In this document: positions 35,347 through 45,580 of the stretch, piece by piece | Layout: each line of letters begins with the position of its first letter | How positions within the stretch are numbered: the first letter of the stretch is position 1 | Made by a program: the position numbers and the translations under genes | Notes under the pieces: model-generated | Told to the model about the DNA's origin: nothing | Database searches by the model: none | Seen by the model: the letters and a program-made list of their open reading frames with translations, nothing else | DNA from: Microstegium vimineum | Taxonomy: Eukaryota > Streptophyta > Magnoliopsida > Poales > Poaceae | Assembly (NCBI GenBank): GCA_022036555.1 | Contig: CM039126.1 | Coordinates: forward strand, 31,085,925 to 31,149,924 | Length of the DNA stretch: 64,000 nucleotides | Direction: 5' to 3'

Positions 35347-37037
35347 TGTTGGCACAAAATATGATGAAATTTTATATAACTAAAATGATGCCACCAACCT
35401 CAGGATCAAGGATAAACAAACACATCATGAGCATATTTTATCAAATAACCAGTTCCACATGTCCATGAGTGTTTGAGTATAGGAATGAAGAAATGGAGCA
35501 AAGGAGATCTAGTGGGACCCACATGGGGGGTCGGCCGACCACCCTATGGGCCCACCAGCTCTCCCCTCTCAGCCATGATCCAAGAGAGGCACTCTAGAGT
35601 GAAATCCAACCATTGGATCACTCTGTGTTTCCTCTCAATGGCTCACAAGAATAGCACATGGATCCATGGGCCTACACCAAGGAGATAAACGTGACAACCA
35701 ACCTCAATGACAAGTGGGACCAGCACCGGGGAGGATGAAGTGGGCCAGAGACCCCAAAGGGGGGGTCGGCCGACCACCCTCGGAGCCCACCTGGCTCCCA
35801 CCTGGTCCCTGACCAGTGGGGCCACTTCCAAGAGGCTAGAGGAGGGCCCACAGACCATAGGGGGGTCGGTCGACCGCCCCTAGGTCGATTTGGCCCCTGC
35901 CAACCTCCATACCACTCTACACATGGTGGAAATCACCACCATCCATCCAAGGACGGTTCAAGGTCGGTTGGATCCAAGGGTGGAGGATTGAAGCCCCCTA
36001 GATCGCTGATGTGGCGATGGAGTAGCCCCTACTCCACCTCCCACTATAAATAGAGGGTCATACCCCCCCTCTCTACACATGGTGAAGAAGCCTACAAGCT
36101 CTATTCCTTAGATTGTTCTAGTAGTTTAGTCTAGAGTGAGAGTTAGAGTTGAGTCGAGCTGCGCTCAGGATTTCTGGAGTTGTCTTCTGGAAAGTCTGGT
36201 ATAGCTCTTGTATCTTTCCTTCTTTGTAAGACTTTATATTTATCAATATATCATATTTTCTCTCTACTTTACTTAGTATTTACTTTGAGCATTTCTATAC
36301 TAGATATAGTCTTGTTATATGCTTTTGCTCTTTAATAGCCTTTACATTCATAGTCTGTGATCCTTGTGGCCTTCCCCGTATGCGATCATTGTCTGTCATA
36401 GGGTGCTTTGATTATAGATCATAGTCAAAGTAATAAGTTGTGTGTAAGCATGGTGCTTATACATCACCTTATCCTTGGTTACCGCTTGTTGTACAGATTG
36501 TTTGTGGTAGCTAGTAAGAGAGTGACAGCCTTGTCTAGTCTTTGTATTCCACCACGTGTTTTTAGGCAAGTTCTTAAAAGGTAAGGCCCCCATAAGAAGA
36601 GGGCATGGTCTAGTAGGAGTTTTGTCCTCCTACTGATCTATCCCCTCGCCTAGCATACTTGTATTGAGGAGGCAAACTATAGTGTTTATACTAGTTAATT
36701 GGCTAAGTGTATTGAAGTAGAGTGAATTACATAGGAGTACCTTATACTCTCTCGTTGTCCTCCCACCTAGCTATTCTATCTAGTCCATTCTAAGTATCAT
36801 TTACCGTGGCTTATTCATTCATCAACCCTTCCTATCATATATATCATTTACCCCCCTATACTAGTTGGCACTAAGTTGAGGTGCTCTCTAGGATCTCTCT
36901 CTAATTATCATTTCTAGCCCAGCTTTCCCTTGGGAAAATATAAATTACGATACCTTGGAATACTCCTAGGTGAAGTGCTACAATGGTATAATCTGTGCGC
37001 TTGTGGATTTATCCAATAGTCATAAGAAATACCAACA
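35347..37037 (+). repeat. Athila-like LTR 'A1'
   Basis: 1691 bp, 'TGTTGGCACAAAA' to 'AAATACCAACA', same family as A2 (52616-56027). TATA 'ACTATAAATAGAGG' at 36043-36056. Palindromes 'GGTCGGCCGACC' at 35529-35540 and 35764-35775 and 'GGTCGGTCGACC' at 35864-35875 lie upstream of it. The right end carries, in reverse complement, the shared U5-edge module 'CACAAGCGCACAGATT'. Flanking 5-mers are TCAAT and TCAAC, but the flanking sequences do not belong together (copia LTR in plus direction left, copia RT in minus direction right). Confidence 0.75.
36045..36052 (+). promoter_or_regulatory. TATA box of LTR A1
   Basis: 'CCACTATAAATAGAGG', identical in A2 at 53435-53442. Marks the LTR core promoter. 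Confidence 0.65.
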
Positions 37038-37215
37038 TCAACATCCTTGGTGAATAGTGTGGTGTCAACCAAACCCATTTTGAACCCTATAGAGCGGGGA
37101 AAGTTTCTCAATCTCTCATACCGTGCTCTAGGTGCTTGCTTCAAACCATAGAGAGCCTTCTTGAGCTTGAACACATGGTTGGACTTCTTTGTATCTTAAA
37201 ACCCGGGTGGTTGCT
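37038..37215 (-). pseudogene. copia reverse transcriptase scrap
   Basis: About 60 codons of copia RT on the minus strand: 'HVFKLKKALYGLKQAPRARY' and 'GFKMGLVDTTLFTKDVDV'. The right border is the start of an Athila-like LTR (37216), the left border LTR A1. It may be the RT part of copia2, whose gag and integrase start lie at 51899-57530 in the same direction; the intervening integrase and RT sequence is missing. This linkage is inference. Confidence 0.8.
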
Positions 37216-38676
37216 TGTTGGCACCAGATAGTGGCAAATGGAATTACCGCAAGCGCACAGTAGTCAATTGTAGCTCTTCACCGGGTGTATTCAAGGTATC
37301 GTATTTTCCATGAGGAACGTGAAGTGTACTAACTAGATTCAAGGACGTCCTATGATGAACAACAAAGCTTATGCTCATTGGGTAGAGAGGTTATGTGTAT
37401 AGCAAGGATATCTGGCTGGTATGGTAGGTATTAGGACTGATTCAGCCCCCCGCAAACAGAGGCGATAGACGAAACAGCAAGGAAAATGGCCTGAAGTGAC
37501 TATCATTTTACTGGAGCCTAACCATTTAAGAACATGCCTATAACAACTTGGCGGGGATCAAAGGCACAGGCAGGGCGGTCACTTCCTGCTGGCATCCGCT
37601 CGAGCCGTGCAGGAAGTGACCTACCCTGGTAAGAGAGAGTCTAGACACCACGTCTACACTACTCTTACTACTCTAGCACTCATGTAGAACTAGAGCACTC
37701 TACTAATAAAGTAAAGCAGGATACGAATAAGACAGGTTATATAACTACTAAACCAATGCCAGAATATCAAATACTATAAATAACTCGGGTGAAGTACTTA
37801 ATAGAAGAACTTACATCCGCAGAGGAACTCCTCGGAGAAGACTCCTGACAGACCCGGGGCTTTCTCCTTCGGACTTGCCTCACTCTCGCCCTTCAGGCAT
37901 AGCACACTGGCAGAGCTTCGCTAAGCTACTGGAGAGTGGACTACTCTATTGTGTCATGAGTTGTAAGTGAAGGCCTAAGGAGGTATTTATAGCAGGAGGT
38001 GGAGTAGGGGCTACCCCGGTGCCACGTAAGCGATTCACACCTCCTCCATGTTGCTCTATAGGATCAAACCAACCTTTCCACCGCCTTAGATCGATGATGG
38101 AGATGAAGTCGATGCATGGAGGCATGCAGAGAGGCGGTGGGGATTTCAGAGATGCTCAGAGGAACCAGTAGGGGGTCGGCCGACCTGCCCATGATAGGTG
38201 GGGACATCCCCCTTCTTCTAGAAGTTGTCCCCACTAGTTAGGGGGCTTAGTGGTTGCCTCTAGGCCCATGTGCCAGGTCGGCCGACCTCCTCATGAGAGC
38301 TTTTGACCTCCCCTTTGGCGTGGGACCTCCTTGATAGGTGTCGACTCTATTTGTGCAAAGGGTCGTGGCTATTGGGCCCATAAGCACGTTGACCGATGCG
38401 CTTTTGTGGCCAAATCAGCTTATCTTTTGTAGGTAGCTTCTGTAAGTAATGCCCATCATGATGGTGTACCCATCTTGCTTATTTGACATAAATGGAAATG
38501 TGTCAAGTTGGGCCCCAAAGCATGTCATTTTGTGCATGCATTCAAATAGAGGACATGTACATGTGGAACCAAGTTATTTGAACCAAAATCATTTCTTCTT
38601 TGCTTATTTGTTTCCCAAAATGTTCCTTTGTTGACGGTTTTGAGTATGTAAAAGTAGGGTATATCTAGCGTCAACA
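37216..38676 (-). repeat. Athila-like 3' LTR of 'D'
   Basis: 1461 bp, 'TGTTGGCACCAG' to 'GCGTCAACA'. Left edge has the U5 module 'ACCGCAAGCGCACAG'. Minus-strand TATA 'GCTATAAATACC' at about 37982-37993; palindromes 'GGTCGGCCGACC' at 38174-38185 and 38276-38287 lie upstream of it. The partner LTR begins at 45154. Confidence 0.8.
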
Positions 38677-39715
38677 AGATCCCCCACACTAAATCTTTGC
38701 TCGTCCTCGAGTAAAGGTTAGAGATAAAGGTAAGCATGATCATAGCATCATTAAGATATACAACAACCATAAAGGTTACTTCAAGACATTTCACATACAA
38801 GAGAGATATGTGGAATTGTCTAACATGTTTCTTTTAGAGCTTGAGAAATGTAATAGTTCTCAAAGCAAAGTCATCTTCCCATTCATATCTTAGTACTTTG
38901 AGGTTTTGATAATTTTTTCAAAAGAAAACACATAGATCACTTTTACTCCTCAACTAGTACTCTAAGATCGCTCAAAAGTGTATAGTCCTTACCAAGGTAT
39001 GCTTGATGTTACCTTCTTGTGTTTCATCCTACTCTTATCAAGCTTATGTGGAGCTCAGGTAGGGATAAATATGATAACATACTTGAATTGCATATATTGT
39101 AAAGTCAAAGCAAGGATCCAAGGAGAAAAGTGTCATAGTCCTAGATCAAGATGTGCATGTGTATGGAACATGGAAAAATAATGCTTCTTTATTGAATTGA
39201 TCTCTTTCTCTCTCTAACTTATTCTATTGAGACATGGCTATGATTTTGTCATGAGCCTTCATGTGTTCACATTTTTTCTTTTCTTTTTTCAATACTTGGG
39301 ACGTTCATGTGTCCCTATTTTTTTTCTTTTATTTTTCATACTTTTGCATAGCACATGCCTCGTCTACTAACATAATACTAGAGAGAGGTCAAACTTAAAA
39401 AGCATGAAGCAATTTTTGTGGAAAATGGAAGGCATGTTGTTGCATACTTCTAGTGTAGAATTAGCATATATATGTGGTGTGTACATGATCTGGATCTTGA
39501 AACTATGACAAAATTCTCAACAAGGGTCAACAAGGCTTGACCAAACTCAATACATAAACAAGTAGCATAAAAGAAAGGTTTAAGCATGTATGCACATAGC
39601 ATTTTGGCTTTGGTAGGTATTTCTCACTATTGAGGAGTTAGTGACACTATGGTTTTATGACATTTTTAGAAATAATCTCCAAGCACTTTGAATAGAAAGG
39701 TATGAATAATGAGCT
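38677..39715 (-). other. Untranslated interior of element 'D'
   Basis: AT-rich sequence from the polypurine tract inward, comparable with 25800-27368 of element C in composition and in phrases such as 'CATGTGTATGGAACATGGAA'/'CATGTGTGTGGAATATACTT'. No gene seen. Confidence 0.5.
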
Positions 39716-41450
39716 AAGAACCATGTAGGTGTAGTGCGGGATTGCCATAAGCTTGGCGAGCGCCGGGCGGCCGAGGATGGCGTGGGAGGCTGTCTCGAAG
39801 TCAGAGACGATGAAGTGGATGTTTTCGACCCGGAAGTGGTCCTGGTCATCGAACTACATAGGGAGGGTGATCTGTCCCATAGGCATGGATGCCTTGTCTG
39901 GGATGATCCCCCAGAAAGGAAAGTTCACCGGGGATAGGTCCTTCTTTGAGTAGTCGAGCTGGCGAAATGCATCGGCGAAGATGATGTTGAGGGCGATGCC
40001 ACCATCGACGAATACCTTTCGGAAGCAGCACGTGGTGATAGTTGAGTTGATGATGAGGGGAAGTGGCCGGGATACCTGTAATCTGTTAACTGGTCCTCCC
40101 CGGAGAAGGTGATGGATTGCTCTGACCAGTCGAGGTACCGGGCGTTGGCTGGATCATCTTCGATGGTGGCGACTGAATAGATGTCCTTTCGGACTTGGCA
40201 TCGTCGCCTGTCCCCTTCGATGACCACGCTGCCTCCGAAAATGGTGAATGTCCTTGATGCCGTTCGGAATTCTTGTGCTGGAGGTTCTTTGTCTTTATTC
40301 TCGTTGTTCTCGTCTTGTCTCGGCTTCTTGTCGCCTCTTACGCGCATTGCCGACTCGAGGACCTCGCATTAGCGCATGGAATGCTTGGAGTTTTTATGTA
40401 TGGGGCACTGGCCGTCGAGGATCTTCTCGTAGTTGCTGTCGTAGTTGTGCCTTGGTCGAGTGCCCGTATTGGCAACGTAGCGGCCGCCGCGCCTGTAGTC
40501 GTATCCCTGCCGATAGCCTTCTGAGTTATGTGGGGGGTAGTCTCGGTGGTCGCGTCCCGGGTCGTTAGGCCTTTGCTTGTCGTGGTAGTCAGGTCGGCAG
40601 TCGTTGCCCCTTGTACGTGTCGGGGAGCGTGAACGGCGTCATCTATCTCAGCTGCGGGTAGCGTCATCTTGGTCGGCGTAGGTGTTGGCGATGGTCATCA
40701 AGCCCTCTATGGTGGCTATCTTCTTACGGACCAACTTATTTCGGAGTTCGTTGGTGCATAGGCCATTGGAGAACATGGAGATGGCCTCTGGGTCGGAGAT
40801 ATCCGAGATAGTCAACCGTTTGTCGGAGAAGCAACAGATGTATTCCCGAAGGCTCTCGTCATGTCGATGGTGAACGTTCTCCAGGTCGTAGCGTGTCCCT
40901 AGCTGGCACACGTTGCCTTGTCGTTTTTGATGAACACCTCCTTGAGTTGTTCCCAGGTGTTGATGGAGCCCTCAGGAATTTTGTGGAGCCAACTGTTGGC
41001 CAACGCCGATAGCATAACCAAGAGGTAATTGGCCATCACATCGCTATCCCCTCTGGCAGCGAGGACGACAATCTCACAGGTGGTCGCCCCCTGTTCCGGG
41101 TTTGCCTTGCTATCGTACTTCTTGACCGATGTGATTCTAAAGTTCTGGGTCCATTTGATGGCCCATAGACGAGTGAAGAGAGGACGAGGGCCCTGCATGG
41201 CCGGGTGTGCTCGCATTGGTGCTCGATCACGCCTGGGCTAGTTGTACTCTTCATCGTCGTACCGCGGGGGTCTTGGTCGGTGCGGTCGTTGTGGGCTCCA
41301 CGGGTAGCTTCTACTGTAGGATTGGTCGGAGAACTCGGGTGGGGGGCTGATTTTGTTAACCTGGACCGCAGCCGCCTTGATATTGGCTTCAATCTTCTCG
41401 ATCTCTAGCGGGAGGGGGATCTTGGACACCTCGCAAGCAGCTACTGCCAG
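39716..41450 (-). pseudogene. gypsy Gag and protease remnant
   Basis: Gag core spread over two frames: 'WTQNFRITSVKKYDSKANPE', 'NSWLHKIPEGSINTWEQL' (41216-40899), then 'YDLENVHHRHDESLREYI' and 'MFSNGLCTNELRNKLV' (40911-40648). A CxxH...C motif appears near 40390 ('CPIHKNSKHSM'). Protease follows with the active-site region 'VFVDGGIALNII' at about 39990-40030 and 'SHAILGRPALAKLMAIPHY' at the end. Frame changes occur near 40910 and 40050 and a few stops interrupt it. Gag packages RNA; the aspartic protease would cleave the polyprotein. Confidence 0.8.
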
Positions 41451-42366
41451 ATTAGCGCTCGGGGTCTAGTATAACTGGACGTCGCCAATCTGATTGAAGT
41501 CTTGCTGGAGATTACGCCGTGGGAGATGGTTGTGGTCCCCTTGCTCGTGTTCACGTCGTTCCCATGCCAGGCGCTCCTGCTCATGACTCTCCTACTCGCA
41601 GCACTCTTGTTCACGACGCTCCAGCTCGCGTCGCTGCGCGCGTTCGGCATTGTGTTGTTCTCAGGCGGTGCGTTCGGCGTCTGTCTCATTGTTGCAGGCG
41701 ATGCTGTCAGCGGAGTCTTGAAAAATCATGCCTCCGAAGCTAGGAGGGAATTCTGGGAAGTCGCTTGATGAGCCAGAGGAGTCGATCGCTTTGATCCTTG
41801 TGACGGAGGCGGACTCGGATGAGGCCGTGCCGTCAAGAGACCCTGCCTGGTCGGAGTCGCTAGGTATTGTGGAGAAGATAACCGTGTTGATGATGGGTGC
41901 CGCCGAGACTTGGTCGCAGATCGGTCGGAGTGCCTAGTGCTGACAAACGGCTGCCTGACTGCAAAGCCCGTTAGGCATCGTCGAAGGAGGGCAGGCGCCC
42001 CTGGTCGTCACGGCCATCGCCCTTGTTGAAGTATGGTGGCGGCGTGGACGGCGACCGTGATGGCCGGAGAGCCGGCTTCGCACCGTCTGCACGAGATCGA
42101 TGCAGTCAATGATGCCGACGTTGGAGCGGTCGATGACGTCGATCATATTGTCAATGCTGACAACCTTTCGTGGGTGATACTTCGGCATGGCCGGATGGTG
42201 CACAGGCGGCGGAGTGTCTGACACGCGCGGTACAGATCCGACGGTCCAGGATATAGGTCCAATCTGGAGCACGGTGCTAGCCGCCGGGAGGACCATCGAA
42301 TCGTGGAAAGTAACCGCTTGAGAAGCCATGAAGTCATTGCACACACCCCGTACCTAGCGCGCCAAC

Positions 42367-42842
42367 TGTCGACGAAATATGCGTCGCAGTTTACCTAGGG
42401 GGTACCCTATGGTAGTAGATTGTAGGCGGAGATGTGGCGACGACGATCAAGCGTAATACAAAGAGCGTAGACACGACGATTTATACAGGTTCATGCCAGC
42501 AAATCGCCATAATACCCTACGTCCTGTGTTTTGGTGGCTGGATTGATATGAGTATTAGGTTACACAAGGTGCAGATGAGATAATTTCGAGGGGGGTCCCT
42601 GCTCGCCTTATATAGCCGGGGAGCAAGGTTATAGTTTCCATATCCTAACAGATTACGATCGGTCCCTTAAGATAAGGGATCCGAACCTATCTACTAGGAT
42701 CTTCCTTGGTGATCAAGGCTCTCCGGAGTCCCTGGGGAGCATGATGGGCTGGTCGCGTGCCGTTGGGCCTCGCAGGCTAGGTCGTCTTCTAGTCGGCAGG
42801 CCCATAAGGTCCCTGGGATATGCCGAGGTAATATCCCCAACA
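42367..42842 (-). repeat. 5' LTR of the nested gypsy element
   Basis: 476 bp, TG...CA ('TGTCGACGAAAT' to 'ATCCCCAACA' on plus). Minus-strand TATA 'GGCTATATAAGGCG' at about 42605-42618. No second copy in the window. Confidence 0.7.
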
Positions 42843-43349
42843 ATGGTAGAATGGTGGTTCAAGAAGAGAGAAAGGTTGCTGGTGAAGAAGAAATGGCAAG
42901 GTGGGAGGGAGAAGAAGGAGAGGGAAGCCTAAAAAGGCCTTTGCCAATGTTCCTGCCCTTCTTTCATGAGGAAAACAATTCAGACAATAAGGGAACATTG
43001 GCAAACATTTGGGAACGAATGGGTCTGGCTAAATGTGCCAAGACCGCGTCGGCCGACGCCCCTATAGAGCCTTTGGCATAAACCGGAGGTGGGATATGAA
43101 TCTCCCAGTGCTCCACTACCTGTGGATAGGAAATGGGCCTTATTGCAATTGGGCTCAAAAGCACATCGCTCGACGTGAGATTGGCTCTAACTGGGCTGAA
43201 ATTTTACGTGCAGCCTACTAAAGGCAAGTGCGTTCTACTCTAGGAACAGAAAGTTTATTTGATGAAGTAAAATTTTAGCATAAGTTTGCATGTTGAAGTG
43301 AGATCATAATCTTCAACAAAACTTACTTTATCAATTTTTTCCAGATAGA

Positions 43350-43490
43350 GAATGCTTATGAAAAACTTTGAGCCATTGGTCATTTACCTTAAAGATGTTG
43401 CCGTCGTCATCTTGTAGTGTGACCTCTCCGTGAGTGGCGATGTTGATGACGTGGAATGGCCCTTCCCATTTGCTTCGAAGTTGGGAAACC
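43350..43490 (-). pseudogene. Integrase C-terminal tail
   Basis: Minus-strand translation contains 'LRSKWEGPFHVINIATHGEV', then 'LQDDDGNIFKVNDQWLK', typical of the end of gypsy/Athila integrase. It is the only pol piece left in element D and shows the deletion took protease to most of integrase. Confidence 0.75.
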
Positions 43491-43562
43491 TTCAAGTTGT
43501 ATCTCATGTTGGTGAAGTGGTTTCCCCTTCAACACCAACCTTCGTGGACCTGCTTGCAAAAC

Positions 43563-44294
43563 TCATACCAAACAACTACGAGATTTGCAATGTTTATGAA
43601 AAACAAATACATCTACAACCAACCTTACAAAGATTTTAGAAACAAGGAAGAGGAAGGGGTTGTAGATGATGTGTGTAGTGATGGTAGAGTTAAGGATTGA
43701 TTTGGGAGATTTGTCATGTGAGCATAGAACTGAGGAGAAGATGAAGGTATTACTTCCACGCTCATTGATATCGTTCTCCCTTTCATGGCATGGGTGACTA
43801 CTTTCTTGCTCATGACATTTCAAGTCATCCTCAAGGCTTGAATGGGTCATCGCTATTAGCAAGGTTGTCATGAGCTCCCCTCTTGGATTTGGGTGTCGTA
43901 ATGATTTCCCGGAGTCATTAAGTGGGTAATCATAAGACTTGAATGAAGGAACACATGGGGGATCATCAGGATCAAGGATGGCTATAGAAATGGGTTCGTA
44001 GGATATGTCGGAAGTGGGTACAGAGAAGGAGAGGATAGATTTGGCCTCCAACCATATTGGTTTTTCTTCTATACTCTCACTCGATGTTTCTTTATCTGGT
44101 ATCCTAGATTTTTGTTGATGTTCCATGTGGGAAATCAAGGCGCAAGATGATGTTGCTTTGGGAGATTTTCGAAGAGATTCCTTCATGAGAGGTCTCTTTT
44201 GGAAAGGATAATCCCTATAACCAGCAAGATGAGATGAAATGTTGGCCTCGAACTCGAAGGAATTGTTTAAGTGTCTAGTTTCTTCTTCCTTCAA
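43563..44294 (-). CDS. Uncharacterised ORF of element 'D'
   Basis: Open for 244 codons on the minus strand between gag and the integrase tail. The product is hydrophilic, with 'HMEHQQKSRIPDKETSSESI', 'AILDPDDPPCVPSFKSYDYP' and 'SLEDDLKCHEQESSHPCHE'. I recognise no enzymatic motif. It may be the remaining Gag C-terminus joined to other sequence by the internal deletion, or a protein of a non-autonomous family. Function unknown. Confidence 0.45.
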   Translation of the reverse strand: MKEEETRHLNNSFEFEANISSHLAGYRDYPFQKRPLMKESLRKSPKATSSCALISHMEHQQKSRIPDKETSSESIEEKPIWLEAKSILSFSVPTSDISYEPISIAILDPDDPPCVPSFKSYDYPLNDSGKSLRHPNPRGELMTTLLIAMTHSSLEDDLKCHEQESSHPCHERENDINERGSNTFIFSSVLCSHDKSPKSILNSTITTHIIYNPFLFLVSKIFVRLVVDVFVFHKHCKSRSCLV

Positions 44295-44459
44295 GATTTG
44301 TGGTATTTGTGGTTAAGGATCGATGGCAGAATCTTTGAATAGGATTGATGATTTGGCTATTGAGATTTCTTTTCTAGGGCTGGTTTTTGTCCTTCTTCGG
44401 GTGCTTCCTCAAAAACGTTAGTATAAGAGTATTATCCAGGATTTTTATCAGAACTCATC

Positions 44460-45051
44460 TCCCTTCGCTAATGGGTAAACATAGGAAGGCTCCCCCAGAG
44501 GTTATATCAAGAAGTTGTGCAGAATCTTTGCTAAGACAGCCATAAAAGTGTTGTAACACTATTGGCTCGGGTATAGCAAGATCAGGGCCCGTTGATACTA
44601 GATCTGTAATACGGGCCTAGGATGCACCTAGAGGTTCTTTCTCCTTTTGTGAGAAGTTGATGACCTCTTTTCGAAGATGAATCACACGAGAGATAGGGAA
44701 GAAAGTTAGGCAAAATTTGGATTGCAACTTTTCCCATTCTCCCTTTGCACTATCTACGTGGCGAAAGTACCATCGTTTGGCTATTCCCGTCAAAGAGAAC
44801 GGAAATAGCTTCCACTTAAGGGTATCGCGCTTCATCCCTTGGATGTGGACACATGAACACAATTGTTCAAAGTCACTTATGTGAGTGTAAGAATTTTCAT
44901 ATTCATCCCCAAAAAAAGATTGTTCCCAAACTTTGGCTATGAAGCTAGGGCGAAGCTCATAGCTAGGTGAAAGGATGAGTTGTGAGGATGGTGATGGCTC
45001 CAAGAAAGCACCCTTTGGAGCAACGAATTCAAAGATAGGAGTTGTGTCCAT
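44460..45051 (-). pseudogene. Athila-type Gag of element 'D'
   Basis: Starts 'MDTTPIFEFVAPKGAF' at 45051. The retrotransposon Gag core is clear: 'FIAKVWEQSFFGDEYENS', 'HISDFEQLCSCVHIQGM', 'KLFPFSLTGIAKRWYFRH', 'KEVINFSQKEKEPLGAS'. A TAG at 44617-44619 ends the open part, but the same frame continues with Gag-like sequence ('LVLQHFYGCLSKDSAQLL' type) to about 44460. Gag proteins assemble the particle. Its position just inside the PBS is as expected. Confidence 0.8.
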
Positions 45052-45124
45052 TGTGTGTAAAGAATAAAAGGAAAGATAAAAGAAAGATAACTTGGACACC
45101 TTGAATCTAAGTTAAGACAGCTAC

Positions 45125-45145
45125 CGTTCCCTGGCAACAGCGCTA
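45125..45145 (-). other. Putative primer binding site of element 'D'
   Basis: Minus strand 'TAGCGCTGTTGCCAGGGAAC', close to the 'TGGCGCCGTTGCCGGGGA' PBS of Athila-lineage elements, eight to ten bases inside the 5' LTR. Confidence 0.55.
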
Positions 45146-45497
45146 GAAACCCTTGTTGACACCAGATAGTGGCAAATGGAATTACCGCAAGTGCACGGTA
45201 GTCAATTGTAGCTCTTCACCGGGAGTATTCCAGGTATCATATTTTCCACAAGGAATGTGAAGTGTACCAACTAGATTCAAGGACGTCCTATGATGAAAAA
45301 TAGAGCCTATTATTGTTGGGTAGAGAGGTTATGTGTATAGCAAGGATATATGGCTGGTATGGTAGGTATTAGGACTGATTTAGTCCCCCACAAACCGAGG
45401 CGATAGACGAAACAGCAAGAGACAAAACCCTGGCCCGAAGCGACTATCATTTTACTGGAGCCTAACCTTTTAAGAACTTGCCTATAACCACGTGGCG

Positions 45498-45560
45498 GGT
45501 GAAACCCAAGTTTGGTTTTGGTTAATTGATGAAAACTATGGACTAACCCTACTTTGCCAA
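45498..45560. other. LTR-like scrap between two junctions
   Basis: Starts 'TGAAACCCAAGTTTGGTTTT' followed by 'GGTTAATTGATGAAAACTAT', which looks like the beginning of a different LTR. Left of it is the broken Athila LTR, right of it the antisense ORF of the RIRE2-like element. Confidence 0.35.
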
Positions 45561-45580
45561 GTGTATGATCTAGCTAGGCA

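Larger units (their letters stand above)
39716..42842 (-). mobile_element. Truncated gypsy element with gag-protease, nested in 'D'
   Basis: 5' LTR at right (42367-42842), PBS-like 'TTGGCGCGCTAGGTACGGG' just inside it, then gag and protease on the minus strand. It stops inside protease near 39716, right after codons for 'AIPHYTYMVL', and continues as unrelated AT-rich sequence. RT, integrase and the 3' LTR are missing. The Gag/protease type is close to RIRE2-like elements. Confidence 0.75.
37216..45497 (-). mobile_element. Athila-like gypsy element 'D', internally deleted
   Basis: Minus-strand element: truncated 5' LTR at right (45154-45497), PBS, gag, an ORF of unknown function, an integrase tail, then untranslated interior and the complete 3' LTR (37216-38676) with polypurine tract 'GTGTGGGGGATCT' beside it. 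Protease, RT, RNase H and most of integrase are absent. A truncated gypsy element (39716-42842) sits inside. The 5' LTR breaks off at 45497 after 'GTGGCGGG' where the other LTR continues. Confidence 0.7.
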
